DNA from: Nakamurella flavida
GTDB lineage: Bacteria > Actinomycetota > Actinomycetes > Mycobacteriales > Nakamurellaceae
Length of the DNA stretch: 64,000 bases
Assembly: GCF_030811475.1 (NCBI RefSeq)
Contig: NZ_JAUSQV010000001.1
Location: 930,001 to 994,000, forward strand
Direction of reading: 5' to 3'
The notes under the pieces are model-generated. The model saw only the letters and a list, made by a program, of their open reading frames with translations. It made no database searches and was not told where the DNA came from. Every line of letters begins with the position of its first letter. Position 1 is the first letter of the stretch. Positions 8,344-15,736 of the stretch are shown here, piece by piece. The translations under genes were made by a program, and so were the position numbers.

Positions 8344-9203
8344 GGATCGCCACCATCAGGGGCCGGCTCGCCCTGCTCGGCACGGACGGACCCGTCGACG
8401 TCGCCGAGGCCAGCGACGGCCGGTTCGGCCCCGACCCGCAGTCGGTGTTCGCGGACTGGCCGGCCTTCCGGGAGTGGGCGGGGACCGCCCGCGGGCAGGT
8501 GCTGACCCACACCCCCGAGGAGGTCGGCCCGCCGGTCCCCCGCCCGCCGCAGGTCTTCGCCATCGGCCTGAACTACGTGCGGCACGCGCACGAGTCCGGC
8601 CTGCCCGTCCCCACCACCCCCCTGGTCTTCACCAAGTTCCCCAGTGCGATCACCGGCCCCTCGGGCGAGATCACCCTGTCCGGCGACACCGTCGACTGGG
8701 AGGTCGAGCTGGTGGTCGTGATCGGCCGGGAGGCGCGCGACGTCGACGAGGCGCACGCCTGGGACCACGTCGCCGGGCTCACCGCCGGCCAGGACCTGTC
8801 CGACCGCACGGTGCAGAACGCGGGATCCCCGCCGCAGTTCAGCATGGGGAAGTCGTTCCGCGGCTTCGCCCCCATCGGACCGGTCCTGGTCACCGTGGAC
8901 GAGTTCACCGATCCCGACGACCTGCGGGTGAGCACGGTGGTCGACGGGGTGACCCGGCAGGACTCGCGGACCTCGGACCTGGTGTTCACCATCCCCCAGC
9001 TGATCGCCCGCCTGTCCGCGGCGGTCACCCTGCTGCCCGGCGACCTGATCTTCACCGGCACCCCCGAGGGCGTCGGGCTCGGCATGAAGCCACCGGTCTA
9101 CCTCCGGGCCGGGCAGGTGCTCGAGACCACGATCGAAGGCATCGGCACCATGCGCCACACCCTGGTCGACCGTCCGACCGCCACCGACCCCCACCGACCC
9201 TGA
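8340..9203 (+). CDS. Fumarylacetoacetate hydrolase (FAH) family protein
   Basis: 287 residues, the standard length of FAH-family hydrolases, decarboxylases and isomerases acting on ring-cleavage products such as 2-hydroxyhepta-2,4-diene-1,7-dioate. The metal site is intact: Glu121 and Glu123 in VDWEVELVVVIG and Asp152 in GQDLSDR. IGLNYVRHAHESG is the conserved entry strand and TGTPEGVGLG the conserved late loop. It overlaps the preceding gene (ATGA) and lies 9 bases before the permease gene. It points to breakdown of an aromatic or dicarboxylic compound; the exact substrate cannot be read from sequence. Confidence 0.9.
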   Translation: MRIATIRGRLALLGTDGPVDVAEASDGRFGPDPQSVFADWPAFREWAGTARGQVLTHTPEEVGPPVPRPPQVFAIGLNYVRHAHESGLPVPTTPLVFTKFPSAITGPSGEITLSGDTVDWEVELVVVIGREARDVDEAHAWDHVAGLTAGQDLSDRTVQNAGSPPQFSMGKSFRGFAPIGPVLVTVDEFTDPDDLRVSTVVDGVTRQDSRTSDLVFTIPQLIARLSAAVTLLPGDLIFTGTPEGVGLGMKPPVYLRAGQVLETTIEGIGTMRHTLVDRPTATDPHRP

Positions 9204-9212
9204 GGCCATGAG

Positions 9213-10505
9213 ATGAACAGTGCGACAGAGCGGTCCACGACACCGGTCACGGCGGCCACGGCCTACACCCCCCGCCAGCGCCACCTGATCCTCACCTTCG
9301 CCATCATCGGCGCGCTGATCGAGTGCATGGAGCTGAACCTGCTCAGCTTCCCGCTCCGCGACCTGGCGACCTCCTTCGGCGTGGAGAACCAGACCATCGT
9401 CGGGATCATCACCCTGCAGAGCCTGGCCTCCATCGGCGGCGGGTTCCTGTTCGGCTGGATCGCCGACCGGTGGGGCCGGCGCATCACCTTCGTCCTGTTC
9501 ACCGGGCTGTACTCGGTGGCCGCGGTCGTCGGCGGGTTCATCACCGATCTCGGGCTGTTCACCGCGACCCGGGTCGTCGCCGGGCTCGCGATGGGCGGGG
9601 CGTTCGGGGTCATCTTCGCGATGTTCTCCGAGAGCTGGAAGTCCCCGAAGCGCGGCTTCATGGGGTCGGTCCTGCAGGGGATGTTCATCGCCGGGACGCT
9701 GATCACCCAGCTCGTCCTGTTCACCACCATCTCCCTGCTGGGCTCGGACAGCGGGTGGCGCACCGGGTTCGTCGGCATCGGCGTCGGCTGCCTGATCGTG
9801 GCCGGCGCGGCGTTCTTCCTGCTGCCCGAGTCCACGGTGTGGCAGGCCGCCCGCGCGGCGACCGTCAGCACCGCCGCCGCGGTCGCCGCGGGCGAGGAGA
9901 CCAAGGCCGTCCGGACCCGCCCGGACGCCCGGATCGTGCGGGGGGCCATCTTCCTGACCATCTGCACCACCGGTGTCTTCGCGGCCAGCTACTCCTACAT
10001 CACCTTCGCGCCGACCTTCCTGCGCGCCGAGGGCTTCAGCCTCTCCACGTCCACGGTGATCCTCACCGTCGGGACCCTGCTCGGGATCGCGTCGTACATC
10101 GTGGCCGGCACCCTGTCCGACCGGGTCGGCCGGCGCCGCGCCACGCTGGGTGCGTGCCTGGTCGGTGTGGTCGGGTTCGGCCTGTTCGCCCTCATCGGCG
10201 GGGGCAACGTGTGGGTCGCGGCCGTCGCCCTGATGGGACCGGCCATCGGTTACGCCGGCTTCGGTGTGCTGGGCACCTGGATCTCGGAGTACTACCCGAC
10301 GCGCTACCGGGCCTTCGGCTCCGGGGTCACCTACTACGTGGCCCGCGGCATCGGCTCGGGCCTGTTCCCGTTGGCGGCGATCGCGATCGCCGGTGGCGAC
10401 CTGCGGATCGCGCTGGCGCTGGGCGGGGTCGGCGCCGTGCTCGGTCTCGTCGGCTGCCTGTTCGTGCCGGACACCGCCAACAAGGTGATCAGTGCCGAGG
10501 CCTGA
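9213..10505 (+). CDS. MFS permease, aromatic-acid/proton symporter type
   Basis: 430 residues with 12 predicted membrane segments and a central cytoplasmic loop near 210-240. MFS signatures are present twice: FGWIADRWGRR after segment 2 and GTLSDRVGRRRA after segment 8. The acidic residue in ALIECMEL in segment 1 is typical of the metabolite/aromatic acid:H+ symporters. It sits between the FAH-family enzyme and an alcohol dehydrogenase, so it probably imports the substrate of the set. A GAGGCCATGAG stretch just upstream can serve as the ribosome site. Confidence 0.85.
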   Translation: MNSATERSTTPVTAATAYTPRQRHLILTFAIIGALIECMELNLLSFPLRDLATSFGVENQTIVGIITLQSLASIGGGFLFGWIADRWGRRITFVLFTGLYSVAAVVGGFITDLGLFTATRVVAGLAMGGAFGVIFAMFSESWKSPKRGFMGSVLQGMFIAGTLITQLVLFTTISLLGSDSGWRTGFVGIGVGCLIVAGAAFFLLPESTVWQAARAATVSTAAAVAAGEETKAVRTRPDARIVRGAIFLTICTTGVFAASYSYITFAPTFLRAEGFSLSTSTVILTVGTLLGIASYIVAGTLSDRVGRRRATLGACLVGVVGFGLFALIGGGNVWVAAVALMGPAIGYAGFGVLGTWISEYYPTRYRAFGSGVTYYVARGIGSGLFPLAAIAIAGGDLRIALALGGVGAVLGLVGCLFVPDTANKVISAEA

Positions 10506-10571
10506 GCCGCGCCGTCGCCCGACGGCCCACTGCACTGCACCGAACCCACTCGACAGAAGGGTGCGACCCGC

Positions 10572-11726
10572 ATGACCACGTCCACCGGCACCCGCTCGAC
10601 CGACACCTCCATGCTGGCCGCCGTTCTCGAGGCACCCGACCGACCACTGGAGCTGCTCCGGATCCCCCGGCCGGTCCCCCGGCAGGGCGAGGCGCTGGTG
10701 GCCGTCACCGCCTGCGGGGTCTGCCACACGGATCTGCACGTCATGCGCGGGGAGGTCGCCTTCCCCACCCCGGCGGTGCTGGGACACGAGATCTCCGGCA
10801 CCGTCGCCGAACTCGGCCCGGACACCCCCACGGGCGAGCTGACCGTGGGCCGGGAGGTGGTGGGGGCGTTCATCATGCCGTGCGGGACGTGCCCGGCGTG
10901 CCTGCGGGGCCGGGACGACATGTGCGGTCCGTTCTTCGCGATGAACCGGCTGAACGGGACCCTGTACGACGGTCAGACCCGCCTGCACCGGGCCGACGGG
11001 CGCCCCCTGGCCATGTACTCGATGGCCGGGTTCGCCGAGTACGCCGTGGTGCCGGTGACCGCGCTGACCCCGGTGCCGGCCGGGTTGGACCTGGAGTCCG
11101 CCGCGATCCTGGGCTGCGCCGGGATGACCGCGTACGGGGCCGTGCACAACGCCGCGCGCCTGCAGGCCGGGGAGAGTGTCGCGGTGGTGGCGGTCGGCGG
11201 GGTGGGGTCCAGCATCGTGCAGCTGGCCCGGGCCGCCGGCGCCGCGACCGTCATCGCGGTGGACGTCGGTGCGGACAAGCTGGCCGCGGCCGGACGCCTC
11301 GGGGCCGACCACCTGGTCGACTCGCGCACGGTCGATCCGGTCGCCGCGGTGCGGGAACTGACCGGGGGCCGCGGGGCCGACGTCGTGTTCGAGGCATTGG
11401 GGCTGCCGCAGACGTTCCAGCAAGCCGTGGGCATGGTCGCCGACGGCGGGCGGATGGTCGCCGTCGGCATCGGGTCGGGTGCGGCCGCGGCCAGCATCCC
11501 GATCACCCATCTGGTCCGCCGGGGCCTGCAGGTCATCGGGTCCTTCGGCGCCCGCACCCGGGTGGACCTGCCGGCGGTGGTCGCGAGCACGACGGCAGGG
11601 TCGCTGTCCCTCCCCGAGACCGTCACCCGCCGGTATCCGCTGACCGCCGTGAACGAGGCCTTCGCCGATCTGGCCGCCGGTCGGATCCAGGGTCGTGCCG
11701 TGATCACCATGGCCGGCCTTCCCTGA
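10572..11726 (+). CDS. Zinc-dependent alcohol dehydrogenase (MDR superfamily)
   Basis: 384 residues. The catalytic zinc site is visible as Cys51 in CGVCHTDLH with His72-Glu73 in LGHE. The structural zinc cysteines are Cys104, 107, 110 and 118 in CGTCPACLRGRDDMC. The NAD(P)-binding motif AVGGVGSSIVQLA lies near 210 and is followed by VIAVDVG, whose acidic residue favours NAD+. It is the last gene of the forward catabolic set, 66 bases after the permease gene, with AGAAGGGTG before the ATG. It probably oxidises an alcohol or reduces an aldehyde in the same pathway. Confidence 0.9.
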   Translation: MTTSTGTRSTDTSMLAAVLEAPDRPLELLRIPRPVPRQGEALVAVTACGVCHTDLHVMRGEVAFPTPAVLGHEISGTVAELGPDTPTGELTVGREVVGAFIMPCGTCPACLRGRDDMCGPFFAMNRLNGTLYDGQTRLHRADGRPLAMYSMAGFAEYAVVPVTALTPVPAGLDLESAAILGCAGMTAYGAVHNAARLQAGESVAVVAVGGVGSSIVQLARAAGAATVIAVDVGADKLAAAGRLGADHLVDSRTVDPVAAVRELTGGRGADVVFEALGLPQTFQQAVGMVADGGRMVAVGIGSGAAAASIPITHLVRRGLQVIGSFGARTRVDLPAVVASTTAGSLSLPETVTRRYPLTAVNEAFADLAAGRIQGRAVITMAGLP

Positions 11727-11775
11727 ACCGGACGGGCGGTTCCCTGCCCCCGCTCGTCCGCACCGACCGCCCCGC

Positions 11776-12075
11776 TCACCGGTCGGAGTGGACCACCTCG
11801 TAGTGCTTCATCTCCTGGATGGCACCGAAGTAGGGACGGACGGCGGCGAAGAACTCGGCGAAGCGGGCCGAGGTGCGGAAGCCCTGCTCGTGACCGGCGA
11901 GGGAGTCCCAGGTGATCCGGACGACCCAGTTCTCGGGGTGTTCCACGCCGCGGGCGATCTCCCAGCTCGCACAGTGCTCGTCGGCGTCGAGCACCCGCGC
12001 GGCGCGGGCGTACGCGTCGGCGAACTCGGCGCCGTGCTCGGTGGGGATGCGGTAGCGGATGTACTCCAGGATCAC
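11776..12075 (-). CDS. Antibiotic-biosynthesis-monooxygenase (ABM) fold protein
   Basis: 99 residues, single ferredoxin-like domain. It begins ILEYIRYRIP, has the helix GAEFADAYARAARVLDADE, then CASWEIARGVEHPENWVVRITW, the pattern of small quinol-monooxygenase/ABM proteins, and ends near GAIQEMKHYEVV. The GTG at 12075 has CAGGAG upstream. It faces the alcohol dehydrogenase gene from the opposite strand. It may act on the same compound, or protect against a quinone formed from it; neither is proven. Confidence 0.75.
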   Translation of the reverse strand: MILEYIRYRIPTEHGAEFADAYARAARVLDADEHCASWEIARGVEHPENWVVRITWDSLAGHEQGFRTSARFAEFFAAVRPYFGAIQEMKHYEVVHSDR

Positions 12076-12272
12076 GCTGACCAGCTCCTGTGGGTGTCGG
12101 CGGGACGCGGACCGCGCGGGCGGGCAGTCGTCGGGCGGTCAGGTGCCACCCCCGAGCAGCGTCGTCCACCGTCAAGGGCTCCGCAACAGCCGTCCTGGTG
12201 CGGCACCCCGATCAGCGTGCGCATAGATTCGACCGGGGCGGATCGGCCCCGTCGACCGATACCCTGGTCGGT

Positions 12273-12911
12273 GTGAGTCTGCTGCGTCGCAAGTCCGAGC
12301 CCGAAGCCGCGCCCGTCGTCGAGACGGCGGTGGTGGAGCCGACCGTCGGCAAGGGTCGGCCGACCCCGAAGAGGCGTGAGGCCGAGGGTCGGCGTGGGCC
12401 GGTCCCGCCCCCGCCGATGACGCAGCGCGAGGCGATGAAGCGGTCGAAGGTCAACACCGCGGGCCGCAAGCTCACCAAGGACGAGCGCCGCGCGCTGGCG
12501 GCCGAGCGCCGCGAGAAGATGATGGCCGGTGACGACCGCTTCGTCCTGCCGCGCGACCGGGGGCCGGTGCGCGCGTACGTCCGCGACCTGGTCGACGCCC
12601 GGCGCAACGTTGCTGGCTTGGTGCTGCCGTTCGCGCTGCTGTCCTTCGTCGTCATCCTGATCCCGAACGCCCTGGTCTCCATCTACGGGCCGATGCTGCT
12701 GTTCATCGCGCTGCTGGTGGCGATCCTGGACTTCGTGTTCTTCTCCAAGAAGATGGCCCGCCTCGTCGAGGCGAAGTTCCCCAAGGGTGATCCGGCGGGC
12801 CTGTCGACCAAGGGCCGTGCGCTCGGGTTCTACGGGTTCAACCGGGCGATCCTCTTCCGCAAGATGCGGGCCCCCCGCCCCCGGGTGGTCCCCGGCCAGA
12901 CCATCGACTGA
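12273..12911 (+). CDS. DUF3043 membrane protein
   Basis: 212 residues. The N-terminal 110 residues are basic and charged, including MTQREAMKRSKVNTAG and KDERRALAAERREKMMAGDDRF, both typical of the actinobacterial DUF3043 family. Two membrane segments follow at about 112-132 and 135-155, then a basic tail. The function of the family is unknown to me. The GTG at 12273 is chosen because it directly precedes SLLRRKSE; no better start is seen. From memory a homologue (Rv2206) sits near the erpA-like gene in mycobacteria, so the catabolic island at 5.2-12.1 kb interrupts an old neighbourhood. Confidence 0.85.
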   Translation: MSLLRRKSEPEAAPVVETAVVEPTVGKGRPTPKRREAEGRRGPVPPPPMTQREAMKRSKVNTAGRKLTKDERRALAAERREKMMAGDDRFVLPRDRGPVRAYVRDLVDARRNVAGLVLPFALLSFVVILIPNALVSIYGPMLLFIALLVAILDFVFFSKKMARLVEAKFPKGDPAGLSTKGRALGFYGFNRAILFRKMRAPRPRVVPGQTID

Positions 12912-12917
12912 TCCACC

Positions 12918-13238
12918 GTGTCGGCACCTCGTGAGCAGCCCGAGCGGCGTCCGCCCGCTTCCGTGCGGGACACTTTGGTCGCGTGCTACTTCGACCCGGA
13001 CGGTCGACTGCTGACCATGCCGGCCAAGCAGTCGCGGCAGGCCGTCGTCCTGGACGCGATCGCCCAGCGCTTCGTCCCCGGCGTCCACTACCTGGAGTCC
13101 GAGGTGAACCGCGAGCTCATCGCGCTGTACCCGGACTTCGTGAGCCTGCGCCGGGCACTCGTCGATTTCGGCCTGCTCGACCGGGCCGACGGCCGCTACT
13201 GGCGCAGCGGTGGCACCGTCGACCTGGGTTCCGACTGA
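12918..13238 (+). CDS. DUF2087 family protein
   Basis: 106 residues. The core YFDPDGRLLTMPAKQSRQAVVLDAIAQRF, GVHYLESEVNREL and ALVDFGLLDRADGRYWR matches the DUF2087 pattern, a small winged-helix-like domain often attached to or near ArsR-type regulators and acetyltransferases. Here it stands alone. It begins at a GTG 6 bases after the DUF3043 stop and is probably cotranscribed with it. A DNA-binding role is possible but only inferred from the fold. Confidence 0.8.
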   Translation: MSAPREQPERRPPASVRDTLVACYFDPDGRLLTMPAKQSRQAVVLDAIAQRFVPGVHYLESEVNRELIALYPDFVSLRRALVDFGLLDRADGRYWRSGGTVDLGSD

Positions 13239-13331
13239 GCCGTTCCCGAGCGCGTTGCCGGGGTCAGCCCGGACGACGGATCCAGAACGGCGCGAGACCC
13301 GGCCGAGGGGCGCGCCTGAGATGCTCTGCCG

Positions 13332-13859
13332 ATGAGCGCCTCGACCGGGATGGAACCACCGAGTCGCGCGCAGGTCCGTGCGTGGTGGCAGGACGTCGAG
13401 ACCGGCCGCTGCATGCGGTGGGAAGCCTCGGACTGGGCGCTCGCCCACCTGGAGGACGGACAGGCCGACGAAGAACTCGTCATCCAGGGCCTGCTGTACC
13501 TGCAGGCCCTCACCCTGGTGCCGGTGCCGGGCCGAGACCAGCTCGCTCACTCCCGGGTTCCGGGCGCCCCTTCCTTCGACTCCCTGGCTGAGGTGGGTGT
13601 GGCTCTGACGAAGTGGGAGGCGCAGCTCCGCGAGTACGACGCGGACCCCGACGCCTGGATGCGGGGCTACTTCCGCCGGATGATCAGCGATCACGCCGGC
13701 TGGCGCGGTGGGGACGCGGCTCGCCGGTTCGCCCGCAAGCTGGTCAGGGCTGGACATCTCACCACCGAGGACGTGGAGCAGGCGCTCGGAGAACACCGGC
13801 ATCGAGAGGAGGACGAGGCGCCACCACCCGCCCCCCGGTCGGTCGTCGACCTGGACTGA
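13332..13859 (+). CDS. Hypothetical protein, possibly immunity-like
   Basis: 175 residues, soluble, no signal peptide. The N-terminal half (RAQVRAWWQDVETGRC, then WEASDWALAHLED) resembles a broad group of small actinobacterial proteins with a W...G...R.EAS.WA pattern, some of which lie in toxin-immunity neighbourhoods; I hold this loosely. The C-terminal half is helical (AWMRGYFRRMISDHAGW) and ends in an acidic, proline-rich tail. It starts 93 bases after the DUF2087 gene and is followed by an oppositely oriented gene. No firm function can be given. Confidence 0.55.
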   Translation: MSASTGMEPPSRAQVRAWWQDVETGRCMRWEASDWALAHLEDGQADEELVIQGLLYLQALTLVPVPGRDQLAHSRVPGAPSFDSLAEVGVALTKWEAQLREYDADPDAWMRGYFRRMISDHAGWRGGDAARRFARKLVRAGHLTTEDVEQALGEHRHREEDEAPPPAPRSVVDLD

Positions 13860-13908
13860 GCCGCACACCACTCGGCCCACCCGACCGGCCGCCGGTCCCT
13901 CCACTGCG

Positions 13909-14736
13909 CTACGCCCGCAGGGGCCGAGTCGCGACCTGCTGGCTACGCAGGCCCGGGACACGAGCGAGCTGCTCGCGGCTTGCCAGGGAGGCATCGATGG
14001 AGAGCAGGGACAGCAGACGGAGCGGGCGACCGGTCTGAGCTGCGGCTTGCAATTTGTGGTGCCCATCCAGCAGGAAGTGGGTGAGCCCCCAGTGTTCGTA
14101 GTAGTCCTCGCTCCGCCCGTCGACGGCGGGGGCGCAGACGTCGAGCGTCGACACCGCGACTGCGGTGGGTGTCGAGGACGTGAATAGCCGGGCAGCGTGC
14201 TCGGCCACGACGGCCTTGTCGCTCCACGCGGGAGGCAGCATCGGTACGACGAATTCGTAGAGGTGAGCCTGGTGGGTGACCGTGGTCTGGAAGGTTCGGT
14301 AGTAGGCGGTCCGGGAGTATTCGGGCAGCCCCCAGAACGAGTCGACACCCCAGGTGGCGACCTGCTCCTCGGCGAAGTAGTCCCCGGGGCCGGCCGGCAG
14401 CCGCATCTGCGGCTCGATGCTCGTCAGGATCGGTAGGTAGTCCCCCTCGGGGAGCAGCATCGAGAAGGCGTCGATGACTTCGTCGTCGAGTTCGTCCAGT
14501 CCTGCCGTCAGACGCTCCGTCAGCGCAGGCAGCGACAGCGTGTCGTTCGCGCCCTCGAGCCGTTGGAAGAGGAACTGGCAGGTGCCGCACCAGAAGCTGA
14601 GCTCGTAGGCCGGCTTGTCGTCCAGGGACAGCACTCGCCTGCCTGCCCACGTCCCCGGTTTGCGGGGCTCTGCGCCGAAGGACACACGCGGGGAAGTCCC
14701 ACCGAGGCGACGGGCGGGACCGGCAGCGATCAGCAC
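13909..14736 (-). CDS. Conserved hypothetical protein with ParB-like LLDGHHKL motif
   Basis: About 275 residues, soluble. Three stretches look like a conserved family: AYELSFWCGTCQFLFQRLEG with a CxxC near the N-terminus, EEQVATWGVDSFWGLPEYSRT in the middle, and THFLLDGHHKLQAAAQTGRP near residue 225. The last resembles the (V/I)DGHHR loop of ParB/Srx-fold proteins, which bind nucleotides. I do not recognise a named function. The start is uncertain: GTG at 14736 is preferred because the conserved RLGGTSP stretch begins soon after, while a TTG at 14832 would add 32 residues. Confidence 0.6.
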   Translation of the reverse strand: MLIAAGPARRLGGTSPRVSFGAEPRKPGTWAGRRVLSLDDKPAYELSFWCGTCQFLFQRLEGANDTLSLPALTERLTAGLDELDDEVIDAFSMLLPEGDYLPILTSIEPQMRLPAGPGDYFAEEQVATWGVDSFWGLPEYSRTAYYRTFQTTVTHQAHLYEFVVPMLPPAWSDKAVVAEHAARLFTSSTPTAVAVSTLDVCAPAVDGRSEDYYEHWGLTHFLLDGHHKLQAAAQTGRPLRLLSLLSIDASLASREQLARVPGLRSQQVATRPLRA

Positions 14737-14835
14737 ACCACGACGGTAGCTTCGCTCCGACAAGTCCAGGCTGGTGGACGCCTGAGGACCTTCGTGACGC
14801 GAGCGGAGATCCGACACTTCGGCTGGGACCAATGA

Positions 14836-15100
14836 TCTCCCGACCGTGCGGCGGACCGGCCCGTCAACCTCCTCATCGGCGTGGGGCCCATGGCGTCCCC
14901 GGCGAAGAGACTTTTCAGATCACCGTCCGCACACCGCACACACCGACGTTCCTCCTGGATCGTGACGGCATCGTCGTCGGCCGCCACCCGCTGATCCTCG
15001 ACGACATCCACCCCGCCGCCTTGATCGCGCGACCTGCCTGAACCTCGCCACCGAGATCGGCCGCCTCGGCTGGTGGGAGGTCGAGGACCGACCCTTCGCC
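14836..15100 (+). pseudogene. Imm8-like immunity gene remnant with two frame changes
   Basis: Pieces of one protein lie in three successive reading frames. About 14836-14889 reads SPDRAADRPVNLLIGVGP. From 14889 to the stop at 15041 the next frame reads GVPGEETFQITVRTP, then GIVVGRHPLIL. From 15029 a third frame reads ATCLNLATEIGRLGWWEVED. In that order GxEGeEtFxxtVxTP, (F/V)GRHxLI and a terminal GWxEvED match the Imm8 immunity-protein pattern as I recall it. The frame changes and an in-frame stop suggest a decayed gene, or assembly errors. No start codon with a ribosome site was found. The next 145 bases up to the DUF2750 gene hold nothing I can support. Confidence 0.5.
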
Positions 15101-15246
15101 TGTCACCATCAGCACGTGTCGGTCACCGGGGGTCAGATCAGCTTCACAGCGCTGAGCACGGTCGCGACGGCTGCGGCCTTGACCCGGGCCGTGGGGGGCA
15201 GGTCACCGCTGCCGCTGGATCACCGGTGCGTCCTGCGAACCGCACT

Positions 15247-15602
15247 TCAGACCTCGATGCGTCGCGACCTCAGACGGTCCTCGACCTGTGCGGCCGTCGC
15301 GTCGTATCCGGTGGCCCTGCGCCCGGACCAGTTCACGCCCACGAGCAACTGATCCCTGTCCAGACCCGGCAGCCAGCGCTCCCGCCACTCCCCCACGGTG
15401 ATCTCGACGACCCGGAACAGCCGGTAAGCCGGGACGACCCGGCACACCCGCTCGGCGCGGGAGCGGGTCGACCAGAACGGCATGGCCCGCCGGCCATCGG
15501 AGTTCTCCGGGGCGGGGAAGCCGTCGTCGTCCTGGATGGTGAACACCAGCCCCGAACGGGCCGTCTCCGAGAGGCATCCGCCTGCGCACCACTGACAGAC
15601 AT
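15247..15602 (-). pseudogene. DUF2750 family gene with a probable one-base frameshift
   Basis: An ATG at 15602 with GGAG eight bases upstream opens a frame reading MSVSGAQADA. It then derails, while the frame one base away continues SETARSGLVFTIQDDDGFPAP and on to the stop at 15247. Joining the two by adding one base (for example GCC-TTC-TCG) gives a full DUF2750-type protein of about 118 residues: QAxAF near the start, PFWSTRSRAERV in the middle, and EWRERWLPGLDRDQLLVGVNW near the end. As written, a GTG at 15546 could make a 99-residue shortened form. Either the gene is broken or the sequence has a one-base error. The function of DUF2750 is unknown to me. Confidence 0.6.
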
Positions 15603-15736
15603 GTCATCCGCTCCGGCTCGGGCAATACTGACGTCCACATACCGAACGCAGGGACGTCGGACCGTGTGAGCCCCCACCGAGGGAGGCCGCTGAGATCCCT
15701 TGCCGACCCAGCCAGCCGACCGGCCGATCCGTCCAG

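Noticed and set aside
8076-11510. Long minus-strand open frame (about 1140 codons) across the FAH, MFS and dehydrogenase genes
   Set aside because: Low-complexity Gly/Arg/Asp/Gln translation opposite three genes with intact motifs.
11727-11775. GGCGGT / ACCGCC pairing between the convergent dehydrogenase and ABM-fold genes as a terminator
   Set aside because: The arms are imperfect and short for DNA of this GC content, so the evidence is too weak to list.
14832-15041. 69-codon forward frame as an intact gene
   Set aside because: Its sequence fits only the middle of an Imm8-like protein; flanking parts are in other frames, so it is treated as a remnant.
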